A program made the position numbers and the translations under genes. DNA of 64,000 nucleotides from Dyella_B sp035503745 (GTDB lineage Bacteria > Pseudomonadota > Gammaproteobacteria > Xanthomonadales > Rhodanobacteraceae). The stretch lies in contig NZ_DATJTC010000031.1 of the NCBI RefSeq assembly GCF_035503745.1, forward strand, positions 124,001-188,000. The letters are read 5' to 3'. A model generated the notes under the pieces. That model was not told where the DNA came from, searched no databases, and saw nothing but the letters and a program-made list of their open reading frames with translations. Positions 43,063 through 53,022 of this stretch are shown here, in pieces (the stretch's first letter is position 1; the number at the start of each line of letters is the position of its first letter).

Positions 43063-43851
43063 TTACTTCCCGTCCGCCTGCGGCGGCGTCAGCTCGATCT
43101 GGTAAATCGACGGCCAGCGCTTGCCGGTGACGAACAGCCGATCATGCTTGGCATCGTAGGCGATGCCGTTGAGCACGTCGTTGCTGGGATCGGGCAGGGT
43201 CGATGGGTCGGGGCCCAGGCCGGTGAGATTGATCACGCCGATCACCTTGCCGGTCGCCGGATCAATCTGCACGATCGCATGCGTAAGCCAGACGTTGGCG
43301 TAGATCTTGCCCTTCACCCATTCCAGTTCGTTGAGATTGGCCACCGGCTTGCCGTCGGCGGTGACATCGATCTTGCCGGTTTGCTTGAGCGTCGCCGGAT
43401 CGAGCACACGCAGCGTCGGCGTGCCGTCGCTCATGTAGATGCGCTTGCTGTCCGCCGTCAGCGCCCAGCCTTCGCCGGGATAGTCGAAGCTGCCGATCCG
43501 CTTGAATGTGCGCAGGTCGTAGATGAAGCCGTGATGCGACTGCCAGGTCAGTTCGATCAGCCGGTTTTTCCAGGCGACGATGCCTTCGCCATAGTCCGGC
43601 GGCGGCAGGTCGGCCTGTTGCAGCACTTTGCCGGTGTTGATGTCGACCTTGCGTATGCTCGAATGGCCGATTTCGCCGGTAGCTTCGTAAAAGCTGCCAT
43701 CGAGGTAGAAGAAGCCTTCGGTGTAGGCGCCCGTGTCGTGCGGGTAAGTGTGCACGACCTTGTAGCCGTAGACGGGGATGCTGTCCTGTGCGCTGGCGAT
43801 GCCGGCGCAGCAGAGCAGGAGCAGGGAGAGGAACACGGTGATGGGTTTCAT
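43063..43851 (-). CDS. Glutaminyl-peptide cyclotransferase (bacterial beta-propeller type)
   Basis: 262 residues with a signal peptide (cleavage after about residue 21, IASA). The five-bladed propeller family of plant/bacterial glutaminyl cyclases is recognised from YKVVHTYPHDTGAYTEGFF, DINTGKVLQQADLPP, YPGEGWALTADSKRIYMSDGT and LNELEWVKGKIYANVW. It converts N-terminal Gln of exported peptides to pyroglutamate. Common in Xanthomonadales. Divergent from the antiporter gene. Confidence 0.92.
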   Translation of the reverse strand: MKPITVFLSLLLLCCAGIASAQDSIPVYGYKVVHTYPHDTGAYTEGFFYLDGSFYEATGEIGHSSIRKVDINTGKVLQQADLPPPDYGEGIVAWKNRLIELTWQSHHGFIYDLRTFKRIGSFDYPGEGWALTADSKRIYMSDGTPTLRVLDPATLKQTGKIDVTADGKPVANLNELEWVKGKIYANVWLTHAIVQIDPATGKVIGVINLTGLGPDPSTLPDPSNDVLNGIAYDAKHDRLFVTGKRWPSIYQIELTPPQADGK

Positions 43852-43962
43852 GGCGCCGGATGATCCCATGCCGGGCACCGCTTCGTCAGCCGCACTTTTT
43901 TGCGTTTGGGCCGGCAGGCGCGTGAAAATCGCCGCGTAGGACCCCTTGGACAGGTAGCGCGC

Positions 43963-45801
43963 GTGGATAGCCATCGTTTTCTGCAAACCGCCGTGGTTTT
44001 CCTGCTGGCGACGGTCATTGCCGTACCGCTCACCAAGCGCTTCCGGCTTGGCGCGGTGCTGGGCTACCTGCTGGCCGGCATCGTCATCGGGCCGGGCGGA
44101 CTTGGGCTGGTGGCCAATCCGGCAGGCGTTTCGGCTATTTCCGAATTCGGCGTGGTGCTGATGCTGTTCGTGGTCGGCCTGGAGCTTTCGCCGCAGCGCC
44201 TGTGGGTGATGCGCCGGGCGGTGTTCGCCGCGGGTATCTTGCAGGTGTTTGCCAGCAGCGCGGTGATCGGCGTGGTGGCATTCGCCTGGTTCGGCCTGGT
44301 GCCGGGCGCGGCAGCGATCGTCGGCGGCAGCCTGGCCCTGTCATCCACCGCGTTCGGCCTGCAGATCCTGGGCGAGCGCAAGGAAGTAGGCAGCGCGTAC
44401 GGGCGCCAGTCGTTCGCCATCCTCCTGTTCCAGGATCTGGCGGCGATCCCCCTGATTGCCGCCGTGCCGCTGCTGGTGACCATGCCCGGCCACCACAGCA
44501 TCGATCCGCTGGCGCTGCTGCGCACGGCGGCGGTGATCGTGGCGGTGGTGGTGGGTGGGCGTTACCTGTTGCGTCCGGTCTTTCGCATCGTGGCGCGCAC
44601 CGATTCGGTGGAGGTATCGACCGCCACCGCCCTGTTGGTGGTGATGGGTACGGCCTTGCTGATGGAGGAAACCGGCGTGTCGGTCACGCTGGGTGCCTTC
44701 CTGGCCGGCGTGCTGCTGGCCGATTCGGAATATCGCCACGAGCTGGAATCGCATATCGAGCCGTTCAAGGGCCTGCTGCTGGGCATGTTCTTCATCAGCG
44801 TGGGCATGTCGATGCAGGTGCAGCTGCTGCTGCAGGCACCGCTGCTGGTGATCGGGCTTACGCTCGGGCTGATGCTGGTCAAGGGTGCCCTGCTGTGGCC
44901 GCTGGGTTTGACCGTGGGCGGGCTGCAGCGCGGCGATTCCCTGCGGCTGGCCGTGTTGCTGGCGAGCGGCGGGGAGTTTGCGTTCGTCGTGCTGCGCCAG
45001 GCCGCCGAGCGCAAATTGCTCGACGAACGGCAAAGCGGCCTGCTGGTGCTGACGATCACGCTGTCGATGGCCTTGACGCCGCTGCTGGTGGTGCTTATCG
45101 GCAAGCTGCTGGGCAAGCGGCGCATGGCCGAACCGAGCCGTCCCTTCGATACCATCGTGGCCGATCATCCGCGCGTGATCATCGCCGGCTACGGACGCAT
45201 GGGGCAGATCGTGGCGCGCGTGCTGCGCGCGCGCAAGATTCCGTTCGTGGCGCTGGATCCCTCGGTCGAGCAAGTGGATCTGGTGCAACGCTTCAGCCGC
45301 ACCAACGATATCTTTTACGGCGATCCCGCGCGTCCGGAATTGCTGCGCGCGGCGCAGACCGATAAAGCGCAGGTGTTCGTGCTGGCCGCGGACGACGCGG
45401 AGGCGAGTTTGCGTATCGCGCGCGTGGTGCGCCGTCACTATCCGGACCTTAAAATCATCGCGCGTGCACGCAATCGCCAGCATGTGTGGCGCTTGATGGA
45501 CCTGGGCATCGATGAGCCGGTACGCGAAACGCTTTTTTCCAGCCTCAAGATGACGCGCAAAGCGCTGCAGGCATTGGGCTTGAGCGCCGAAGAGGCGATT
45601 GCGGAAGTGGAAAAATTCCGCCGCAAGGATGCCGAGCTGATGAAAATCCAGTACCTGGTCTACGACGACGAGGCCAAGCTGGTGCAGACCACCCGCGAAG
45701 CGCTGGCGGACCTGGACAAGCTGTTCGAAGCCGATGCGGAGATCGAAACGCCAGCGGACAACCGTCCCGATGCGGACACGCCGCTGGTCGGCGAGCGGTA
45801 G
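43963..45801 (+). CDS. Monovalent cation:proton antiporter-2 (KefB/C-like) with TrkA-N domain
   Basis: 612-residue inner-membrane protein. About 12 hydrophobic segments (residues 1-385) form a CPA2 antiporter domain with GAVLGYLLAGIVIGPGGLG and FLLGLELSP-type VVGLELSPQRL. A cytosolic RCK/TrkA-N domain follows (VIIAGYGRMGQIVARVLRARKI) with the GxGxxG-type NAD fold. Kef proteins release K+ in exchange for H+, acting in pH and electrophile defence. The start is probably GTG 43963, with AGG 9 bases upstream; the frame before it lacks membrane sequence. No KefF/G subunit gene is next to it. Confidence 0.92.
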   Translation: MDSHRFLQTAVVFLLATVIAVPLTKRFRLGAVLGYLLAGIVIGPGGLGLVANPAGVSAISEFGVVLMLFVVGLELSPQRLWVMRRAVFAAGILQVFASSAVIGVVAFAWFGLVPGAAAIVGGSLALSSTAFGLQILGERKEVGSAYGRQSFAILLFQDLAAIPLIAAVPLLVTMPGHHSIDPLALLRTAAVIVAVVVGGRYLLRPVFRIVARTDSVEVSTATALLVVMGTALLMEETGVSVTLGAFLAGVLLADSEYRHELESHIEPFKGLLLGMFFISVGMSMQVQLLLQAPLLVIGLTLGLMLVKGALLWPLGLTVGGLQRGDSLRLAVLLASGGEFAFVVLRQAAERKLLDERQSGLLVLTITLSMALTPLLVVLIGKLLGKRRMAEPSRPFDTIVADHPRVIIAGYGRMGQIVARVLRARKIPFVALDPSVEQVDLVQRFSRTNDIFYGDPARPELLRAAQTDKAQVFVLAADDAEASLRIARVVRRHYPDLKIIARARNRQHVWRLMDLGIDEPVRETLFSSLKMTRKALQALGLSAEEAIAEVEKFRRKDAELMKIQYLVYDDEAKLVQTTREALADLDKLFEADAEIETPADNRPDADTPLVGER

Positions 45802-45962
45802 GCGATGGCACAAAAACATCGCCGGATACGCTAGTGTCTTCGCCGGGGGTCAGAAGCACGATGAATCGCAAAAGGTAAGCTTCACGCAAGAAAGCTGCGC
45901 GCATGGAACGCGTGCGCCCATGGACGTAAACCAAACTCCAGTACATCGCGTTTCGCCTGAGC

Positions 45963-47036
45963 ATGCCTACGTCCTTATCTCCACTGGTCATCCGTTTCGG
46001 TCGTCTGGGCGACACGCTGCTGCTGCAGCCGTTGCTGCGCCGGTTGCACGCGCGTTACGGCCGGCCATGCCGGCTGCTGGCCGTGGGCCAATACTCCGTC
46101 GAGCTGTATCGCGAACAGCCGGACGTGTCGGAAGTGATCGCGTTGAGAGCGCACCATCGGCCGTTTCCGCTCAGCCCGGAGCAATGGCGCGCCGTGCATG
46201 CGTTGCGCGGCATGCGGCAGGTGCCGGTTTACGTATGCGAGCCACAGCCGCGCTCGCTCGCGCGGATCCGGCTGCTGTTGAAGCTGGCCGGCGTGGCCGA
46301 TGACCACTGCGTGTTTCTCAACGACATGCCGGCGCCGCCCGGCAGTCATTGGATCGAACACCTGCTGCAACTGGCCGACGCCACGCCGGTGGCGTTTCGC
46401 GCCGCGTTCGGCGCGGTGGCGTGCACGACGTCGGCGACGCCCCAATTGCTGGTCAGCGCGCAGGAGCGCGCGGAGTGCGATCAGTGGCTGATGCGGCGCC
46501 AACTTTCCGGACACCCGCTGGTGCTGTTCCAGCCGGCCAACAAGCGCACCATCCGCTGGAATGGCGTACGCGCGGCGAGCGACGACGACAAGCAATGGCC
46601 GGTGGCGCATTGGGCGCGCGTGGCCGCCGCGGTGCATGCGCAACTGCCGGATGCGAAGATCCTGCTGTGCGGCGCACCCAACGAAACGGCCTATCTGGAG
46701 AGCATTCGCAGCGGCATGGCACAGCCCGGCGTCGAAGTCGTGGCCACGGAATTGCCATTGCCGCGATTGAAGGCGCTGCTGGCCGTCGCGCACAGCATGA
46801 TTTCGGTGGATACCGGGCCCGCGCATATCGCGGCGGCGATGGGGTGTCCGCTGGTGGTGATGTTTGGATCGGTGTCGCCGGCCTATTGGATGCCGCGCAG
46901 CGGCGTGCCGGGGATGGTGCATGTGTTGGGCGGCCCGCCGTTCAATCGGGTGGATGCGATTGCGCCCGATGAGGTGATCGATGCGTGGCGGGGCGCGCCG
47001 GTGCGGGTGGCGCCGGCAACCTCCGCGCCGGCGTGA
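45963..47036 (+). CDS. Family 9 (heptosyltransferase-like) glycosyltransferase
   Basis: 357 residues with the heptosyltransferase fold. The N-terminus VIRFGRLGDTLLLQPLLRRL is the GT9 hallmark, VDTGPAHIAAAMGCPLVVMFG at about residues 280-300 is the donor-binding region. GT9 enzymes add heptose or related sugars to the lipopolysaccharide core. It is isolated from other LPS genes, so it may be a paralogue with a different acceptor. Followed at 47112 by a long hairpin. Confidence 0.9.
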   Translation: MPTSLSPLVIRFGRLGDTLLLQPLLRRLHARYGRPCRLLAVGQYSVELYREQPDVSEVIALRAHHRPFPLSPEQWRAVHALRGMRQVPVYVCEPQPRSLARIRLLLKLAGVADDHCVFLNDMPAPPGSHWIEHLLQLADATPVAFRAAFGAVACTTSATPQLLVSAQERAECDQWLMRRQLSGHPLVLFQPANKRTIRWNGVRAASDDDKQWPVAHWARVAAAVHAQLPDAKILLCGAPNETAYLESIRSGMAQPGVEVVATELPLPRLKALLAVAHSMISVDTGPAHIAAAMGCPLVVMFGSVSPAYWMPRSGVPGMVHVLGGPPFNRVDAIAPDEVIDAWRGAPVRVAPATSAPA

Positions 47037-47111
47037 ACGCGTCGCGAGCGTCGATTTTCCTCACGGCGGGAGAGCGGGGGTGAAGGATCGCACGCGCCAT
47101 GTCTCAATGAT

Positions 47112-47164
47112 CTTCGCTCCGGCGTAGGCCGCGCGGTGCGGAAACGGCCTACGCCGGGGCGAAG
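47112..47164. repeat. Long inverted repeat between convergent genes
   Basis: CTTCGCTCCGGCGTAGGCC (47112-47130) pairs with GGCCTACGCCGGGGCGAAG (47146-47164), 19-base arms with one mismatch, around 15 bases. It is between the convergent glycosyltransferase and ankyrin genes and could act as a bidirectional terminator or a dispersed REP-like element. No T-run is obvious. Confidence 0.6.
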
Positions 47165-47229
47165 CGCTGGATAAAAGCGTGCACGGCGTTGCGGTGCGCG
47201 TGCATCGGGCGCACGCGCTTTGCGAGGCC

Positions 47230-50200
47230 TTACTGATCCGACGGTTGCGCGGGCTGGCGCAGCGTTTGCCGTACGCTGGGAATCACGCTGCCGCGCGCTG
47301 CCAGTTCGTGCGCAATGTCGATGAAGCCGATGTGCCGCGCCACATCGGCCGCAGTGCGGCCGAAGTTGTCAACGGCATTGCGATCGGCGCCACGGGCCAG
47401 CAGTACGCGTGCCGGCGGCAGCAGCGCGTGCATGGCGCAGGCATGCAAGGCGGTGACGCCGCGCTGGTCGGCGTGGTCGAGGCGCGCGCCGGCATCGAGC
47501 AGCACCGGCAGCAGGGCGCCGATGTGGGTGGGATCGCACTCGCTGCCGGGACGCAGGTGCGCGCCGAGCAGCAGCAGCAGCGGGGTCTTGCCTTCGCTGT
47601 CGGCCAGGTTTGGATCGGCTTGGCGTTTGAGCAGCGCATCGAACAGGCGGCGTGCGCGCAGGCTGTCGTTTTGTTCGAAGCCGAACTGCGATCCGGCGTG
47701 CAGCGCGCTGTGTCCGCGCGCGTCGACGGCGTTGGCGTCGGCGCCTGCGTCCAGCAGTTGCTCGGCGATTTCCGGATAGCCTTGCACGGCGGCGATCATC
47801 AGGGCGGTGGCATCGCCGGGCAGGCGCTGGTTGACGTCGGCGCCGCGCTCCAGCAGCAGCGCGACCAATGCTTCGCGCCGCGCCGCGACGGCGGCGGCCA
47901 GCGGCGTCATGCCGTTGCTGGCGCAGGCGGACAACTGCGCGCCCGCATCGATCAACGTGGCGGCGACGTCGCGATGGCCGGCGCCGCAGGCATGCAGCAG
48001 CGGCGTGGCGCCTTGCGCATCGCGCGTATCGACGGCAAAGCCCAGTTCCAGCAGGCGGCGCACGGCGGTGTCGTGGCCGTGCCTGGCGGTTTGAATGAGG
48101 TCGTCGGCGCGCAGCGCGCGGCGTGGGCGCTGCCAGCCGTTCCAGTCCAGCCAGCGTTCCAGCGCCGGGTGTTCCAGCGCCAGGCCGAGCGGCGTTTCGC
48201 CGTTCACGTCCACAGCCTCGGCATCCGCGCCATGCGCAACCAGGGCGCGTACCAGCGGCAGCGCATCGGCGCCGTGTTCCAATGCGGCGAACAGGGGCGT
48301 GCGGCCGCTGCTGTCGCGGGTATTTGGATCGCAGCCGCGCGCCAGCAGCGCCTGCAGCAGGTCGAGCTGGCCGTGGGTGGCGGCCAGGTGCACGGGGGTA
48401 CGGTTGCGTTCGTCGGTGCCGAACGGGTCGGCGCCGCGCTCGAGCAAGGCCAGCGGCACGGCGACGCTTTGCGCGGCATGCGGCGCATGCGTCAGTGCCA
48501 GCGCCAGCAGGTTCGCGCCGGCAGGAGTGGCGCCGGCGTCGAGCAGATCTTCGATCGCTTCGGTGCTTGCGGGCAGCAGCGGCAGCAAGGCGTCGAACAG
48601 GCGCCGGCCCAGCGGCGGCAGCGTGGGCAGGTCCACATCCAGGTCATCGACCAGCGGCGGCTGCAGGCGCGCTTCGGCCTGCAGGCCATGATCGAGCAAC
48701 CAGCGCCGCGCGGCGCCCAGGCCCGGTTCGGTCAGGTCCAGGTACAGCTGCGCCAGTTGCGCCTGCGGCCACTCGCGTACGCGCGCGCTGAAGCTGGAGA
48801 CGATCGCCCAGTGGCCGAAGCGCAGCGCATCGAGCAGGTGGGCGGGCGTGTCGGCGCCTTCGCAGATGCTGTCCAGGTCCAGGCTGGCCGGTAGGGGCGT
48901 ATCCGGATCGAGCAGTGCGACCAGGTCCCAGCGTCCGCTGGCGGCGGCGTGGTCGAGCGCGCTGCGGCCGTCGTTGCCGGGCGTCTTCGGCTCGGCGCCA
49001 AGCGCAAGCAGCGCGCGGATCGTTTCCACGCGCGCATGCGGGGACTGGCAGGCCAGGGTGAGCGCATCGCGGCCGTGCTGGTCGCGCGCGCCCGCATGGG
49101 CATGCGCCTGGGCGAGCTGCTGTACGACAGCGTTGGCGCCGGCGCGCGAGGCTTCCATCAAGGCGTTGCTGCCGTGCCGGTCCAGCAGGTTCACGTCCGC
49201 GCCCGCGCCGATCAGGGTGCGCGCGATCTGTTCGTGGCCCTCGGCGGCGGCGGTCATCAGGGCACTGCGTCCCTTGGCATCGACGGTATTGACCGGCGCG
49301 CGGTGCTTGAGCAACAGCTTGACGCCTTTGATGTCGTCGTCGTTGATGCCGGCGGCAGCGACCAGCGCCGGCTCGCCGCCGGCCAGCGATGCCTTGGCGC
49401 CGCGCTCGAGCAGGAACTGCACCACCGGCCAGTTGGCGGCGCGGCAGGCGATCGACAGCGGACTGGCGCCGGCCTGGTTGAGCGCGTCGATCGCCGCGCC
49501 CGCGTCCAGCAGCATCGCCGCCACCGTGGGTTCGCCGCTGAGCACGGCACCATGCAGCGGCGTGTTGCCTTCGGCGTCGGCGGCCAGCGGGTTGGCGCCG
49601 TTGGCCAGCAGGGTCATCACCGCATCGGCGCGGCCATGCCAGCTGTCGCGGGTGGCCGCGAGCAGCGGGGTGAGGCCACCGCTGGCGTGGTTGACGTCGG
49701 CGCCCTTGATGATCAGCGCGCGCAGCAGGTGCGGATCGGGCAGCAGCGCGGCCAGCATCAGCACCGGGCGCTGGTCGCGTTCGCCCGCTTGCGGGGCGGT
49801 GTTGGGATCGGCACCGGCTTCGACCAGCGCGAGCGCCCGCGCGATGTCGCCCTGGCGCGTGGCGGCAAGCAGCGCCTGGGCCTGTTCGGGCGTACCGGCG
49901 ATGCGCTCCTGCTCGCTCAATGACAACGTGGCGGCGGGCGCCTTCGTGCCGGTGGCGGGGGTCGCGGCTTGCTTGCGCTGGCGTGGACCGCGCCCTTCGT
50001 ACAGCATCACGCGCAAGGTGCGGTTGGCGATCAGCAGGCAGCACAACGGCAGAACGATCACCGCGTACAGCACCACCGCCGCGGTGCGCATCTCCGAGGG
50101 CAGCACCCCGTACAGGCCGCTCAGCGAGATCGCCGCGAACGACAGGGTCAGCAGCGACAGCGCGGCCGGCAGAAAATGGCTGAAGAAATGCTCCTCGCGC

Positions 50201-50691
50201 GCCAGGTGCCGGCCGAAGGCGATGCTGCGCGCCATGGCGGTAAACAGCGAGGAGCCTTCGTGGCCGCCTTGCGCGGGATAGGCGTCATCCCACACGAACA
50301 CCAGCGCCAGCGCCGGCCACAGCCGCCACAACACCATCAGCGCCACCACCAGCGCGGCGGCCAGCAACAGGCTGGCGCCCAGCGTCGGATGCTGGGTGAG
50401 GCGCAACATCGGCCAGGCGATCAACAGGAATACCAGCGCCACATAGCAGGTGAACATGGCCAGGTGCGCGCCGCCGCGGCGCAGCACGGTGGCGGAGAAA
50501 TCAGGCTCCGGATCGAAGCCGATCGCGTGGCACACCGCAGCCATCGTCAAGGTATTGGCCAGCAGCAGCGGGATCAGCGTGAGCGGATGCGCGCCGATCG
50601 CGGCGGCGATGCCTGCCACGATCAATCCTGGGACGAACCAGATGAGGGAAGTGAGAGCGGAAGATGGACGGCGCGATTTGATAGGTGGCAT
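47230..50691 (-). CDS. Large membrane-anchored ankyrin-repeat protein
   Basis: 1153 residues. The N-terminal 230 residues have about five or six hydrophobic segments (for example FVPGLIVAGIAAAIGA and AALSLLTLSFAAISLSGLYG), then a basic stretch (GPRQRKQAATP). From about residue 255 to the end run some two dozen ankyrin repeats, recognised by recurring TPLHGAVLSG, DVNLLDRHGSNALMEAS, GATPLLHACGAGH and TALHACAMHA. The repeats should form a solenoid for protein binding on one side of the inner membrane. The membrane-plus-solenoid architecture is unusual; partners are unknown. A frame error is unlikely as the frame is continuous. No gene is directly coupled. Confidence 0.88.
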   Translation of the reverse strand: MPPIKSRRPSSALTSLIWFVPGLIVAGIAAAIGAHPLTLIPLLLANTLTMAAVCHAIGFDPEPDFSATVLRRGGAHLAMFTCYVALVFLLIAWPMLRLTQHPTLGASLLLAAALVVALMVLWRLWPALALVFVWDDAYPAQGGHEGSSLFTAMARSIAFGRHLAREEHFFSHFLPAALSLLTLSFAAISLSGLYGVLPSEMRTAAVVLYAVIVLPLCCLLIANRTLRVMLYEGRGPRQRKQAATPATGTKAPAATLSLSEQERIAGTPEQAQALLAATRQGDIARALALVEAGADPNTAPQAGERDQRPVLMLAALLPDPHLLRALIIKGADVNHASGGLTPLLAATRDSWHGRADAVMTLLANGANPLAADAEGNTPLHGAVLSGEPTVAAMLLDAGAAIDALNQAGASPLSIACRAANWPVVQFLLERGAKASLAGGEPALVAAAGINDDDIKGVKLLLKHRAPVNTVDAKGRSALMTAAAEGHEQIARTLIGAGADVNLLDRHGSNALMEASRAGANAVVQQLAQAHAHAGARDQHGRDALTLACQSPHARVETIRALLALGAEPKTPGNDGRSALDHAAASGRWDLVALLDPDTPLPASLDLDSICEGADTPAHLLDALRFGHWAIVSSFSARVREWPQAQLAQLYLDLTEPGLGAARRWLLDHGLQAEARLQPPLVDDLDVDLPTLPPLGRRLFDALLPLLPASTEAIEDLLDAGATPAGANLLALALTHAPHAAQSVAVPLALLERGADPFGTDERNRTPVHLAATHGQLDLLQALLARGCDPNTRDSSGRTPLFAALEHGADALPLVRALVAHGADAEAVDVNGETPLGLALEHPALERWLDWNGWQRPRRALRADDLIQTARHGHDTAVRRLLELGFAVDTRDAQGATPLLHACGAGHRDVAATLIDAGAQLSACASNGMTPLAAAVAARREALVALLLERGADVNQRLPGDATALMIAAVQGYPEIAEQLLDAGADANAVDARGHSALHAGSQFGFEQNDSLRARRLFDALLKRQADPNLADSEGKTPLLLLLGAHLRPGSECDPTHIGALLPVLLDAGARLDHADQRGVTALHACAMHALLPPARVLLARGADRNAVDNFGRTAADVARHIGFIDIAHELAARGSVIPSVRQTLRQPAQPSDQ

Positions 50692-50889
50692 GAGGGCGAG
50701 TATAGGAACCAGAGGCGCGTGAGACGGTAATCACTTGTTAACGGGCATGCTTGGGATGCCTGATCGAGGCTTCCTGGGTGTCGCCAGCGCTGTCTGTCCG
50801 CAGTCCATAGGGCCATCGGCGCCGGCAGACCGGCTGTCTGTCGAGACGGTGGACCGAAGGCATGTGGACAAACAGCGCTGGCCCCGCAC

Positions 50890-51180
50890 CTATTCTTCCT
50901 GCCGCCTGGGCGTGGCTTCCTGTTCCATGATGTTGGCCGCGGCAAGCGTTTCCTGCGGCGGCAGCTGCAAGTGCCAGCCCTGGGATTGCAGGTGCTCCAT
51001 CACCACCTGCGCGTCTTCGTTGGGTAGCCGCCGCTGCGCGTGCAATTCCACCTCCAGCACAAAGCGCAGATCGCCCAGCATCAGCGCCAGCGGCGCGGGC
51101 ACCACCTGGAAGTTGTCGCGCTGCTGCAGCCACAGATAGGTATCGGCCTTGCGCTGGCTGGCATAGACGAAACAGTGCAT
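50890..51180 (-). CDS. YcgL domain protein
   Basis: 96 residues starting MHCFVYASQRKADTYLWL, with PAPLALMLGDLRFVLEVEL in the middle, matching the small YcgL family, which is restricted to gammaproteobacteria. The function is unknown; in E. coli ycgL lies near the cell-division gene minC. ATG 51180 is preferred to a frame that extends further up. It lies between the ankyrin gene and the porin gene, in the same orientation as the former. Confidence 0.9.
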   Translation of the reverse strand: MHCFVYASQRKADTYLWLQQRDNFQVVPAPLALMLGDLRFVLEVELHAQRRLPNEDAQVVMEHLQSQGWHLQLPPQETLAAANIMEQEATPRRQEE

Positions 51181-51432
51181 GGCGGAGCCCGGGGAAAACG
51201 TGAGGGCCCGAAGGTTAGCAGTACCGGTCGCCAGCGTCGCGCGCATGTGGCGGGGTCGTCTGGCGCCGGGTCAGCTTTGTGCGGCTGCGGTGATTGCTGC
51301 AATTGCACTTGCATGCCTGCAACCGAGCCGGCACAGTGCCCGCCTGGGGTATCAAACGCGCGTATGAAATGTTGTTTCGCCGGGCCCCTGCAACACCCGA
51401 TGCCGTCAACAAATATTAAGCAGGAGCCATCG

Positions 51433-52851
51433 ATGCAGATTTCCCGTAGCACCGTCCGCGGTGCCCACCCGCTTGCCCTGGGCACCCTGGGCCTGGCCAT
51501 TGCCGGCGCGCTGGTCGCCCCGCAGCAGGCGCACGCCAGTGCTTTCCAGTTGAAGGAAGACAGCGCGCAGGCCATGGGCCGCGCCTATGCCGGCTCGCTG
51601 ACCGCGGGCAACGACGTGTCCGTGGTGGCCAACGGCCCGGCCGCGATGACCGACCTCAAGGGCACCTATTTCGAGGCGGACGTGACCGCCATCAACTTCA
51701 GCGCCCAGTTCTCCGGCAGCGCCCATGACGTGCTGGGCAACCCGATCAGCGGCGGCAACGGCGGCGATGCCGGCACCACCATGCCGGTCCCGGCACTGTT
51801 CTTTGAAACCCAGGTCAGCGACCGCTGGCACGTGGGCGCCGCCTTCACCGTGCCGTTCGGCTTCAAGACCGATTACGACAGCGACTGGGTCGGCCGCTAC
51901 AACGCCATCTATTCCAAGTTCGAGTCGCTGGACGGCACGCTGTCCGCTTCGTTCGACGTCACCGACAAGCTCAGCATCGGCGGCAGCGCCATCGCCCAGC
52001 GCACCACGGCCACGCTGACCAATGCGATCAACTTCGCCAGCGTCGGCCTCGATCTGGCCGGCCCGAATGCTTCGGGCCCGATCAAGCTGCCGGTCAGCAG
52101 CGTGTACGCGCTGATTCCGCCCGGCACCGACGGTTCGGCCCGCATCACCGGCAGCGATTGGGCCTGGGGCTGGCAGCTGGGCGCCTACTACAAGATCGAC
52201 CCGCAGGATCGCCTGGCGGTGAACTACCGCTCCAAGATCGCCCATCGCCTGCAGGGCACGGCCGATTTCAACGTGCCGCAGAACGTGTCCACACTGATCG
52301 GCCAGCTGGCTCCGCTGCTGGGCCTGAACTCGTCCAGCCTGCCGTTCCAGAACACCAGCGGCACCGCCGATTTCACCACCCCGGCGATCACCACGGTCAG
52401 CTACTGGCACCAGGAAGACAAGTTCGGTTTCGGCGCGGACGTGGCCTACACGGAGTGGGACGTGTTCAAGAACCTCACCGTCAACTACGGCAACCCGTCG
52501 CAGCCGTCCACCACGCAGGTGTTCAACTGGCATAACTCCTGGTATGCCTCGTTCGGCGGCGAGTACTACCTCACCGACAAGCTGACCGCGCGCGCCGGTA
52601 TCGGTTTCGACGGTACGCCGACCTCGGCCGCCACCCGCGACGTGCGCGTGCCGGACGAATCGCGCAAGCTCGCTTCGGTGGGCCTGGGCTACAAGGCGTC
52701 CGAGCATTTGTCGATCAACGCCTCGTATGCGCACATCTTCGTCAACCGCGCCGCCATCGACAACGACGTCAGCGCGACCGAAGACGCCATCACCGGTACC
52801 TACGACGACTACGGCAATCTGTTCGCGTTGTCGGCGGTCTACAAGTTCTGA
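51433..52851 (+). CDS. Outer membrane protein, OmpP1/FadL/TodX family
   Basis: 472 residues. The signal peptide ends at AHA before Ser37, and the mature chain starts SAFQLKEDSAQAMGRAYAGS, characteristic of FadL-type long-chain fatty acid and hydrocarbon channels with an N-terminal plug. Repeated amphipathic beta strands ending in LFALSAVYKF with terminal Phe fit a 14-stranded barrel. It likely imports fatty acids or similar hydrophobic compounds. An intrinsic terminator follows immediately. Confidence 0.92.
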   Translation: MQISRSTVRGAHPLALGTLGLAIAGALVAPQQAHASAFQLKEDSAQAMGRAYAGSLTAGNDVSVVANGPAAMTDLKGTYFEADVTAINFSAQFSGSAHDVLGNPISGGNGGDAGTTMPVPALFFETQVSDRWHVGAAFTVPFGFKTDYDSDWVGRYNAIYSKFESLDGTLSASFDVTDKLSIGGSAIAQRTTATLTNAINFASVGLDLAGPNASGPIKLPVSSVYALIPPGTDGSARITGSDWAWGWQLGAYYKIDPQDRLAVNYRSKIAHRLQGTADFNVPQNVSTLIGQLAPLLGLNSSSLPFQNTSGTADFTTPAITTVSYWHQEDKFGFGADVAYTEWDVFKNLTVNYGNPSQPSTTQVFNWHNSWYASFGGEYYLTDKLTARAGIGFDGTPTSAATRDVRVPDESRKLASVGLGYKASEHLSINASYAHIFVNRAAIDNDVSATEDAITGTYDDYGNLFALSAVYKF

Positions 52852-52862
52852 TCGCGGGTTTT

Positions 52863-52900
52863 CGAACGCCCCCTTGTCATGGGCAAGGGGGCGTTCGTTT
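52863..52900 (+). terminator. Rho-independent terminator after the FadL-type gene
   Basis: CGAACGCCCCCTTG (52863-52876) pairs with CAAGGGGGCGTTCG (52884-52897) around a 7-base loop and is followed by TTTG. The hairpin begins 11 bases after the porin stop. Confidence 0.85.
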
Positions 52901-53022
52901 GACCGGGTAGCCGCGGCGCTTGTCGCTTCAGGTTTCTGCACGACTCCTCCTGCGCATCGCCGCGAGGGAGGGACGCTCTGATGTAAGGTCCGTTCATAAG
53001 CCCACGTCTACGGGATTGGCAA

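Noticed and set aside
47179..48894. 571-residue plus-strand frame opposite the ankyrin gene
   Set aside because: A repetitive Ala/Gly/Arg/Gln-rich translation reflecting the antisense of the ankyrin repeats.
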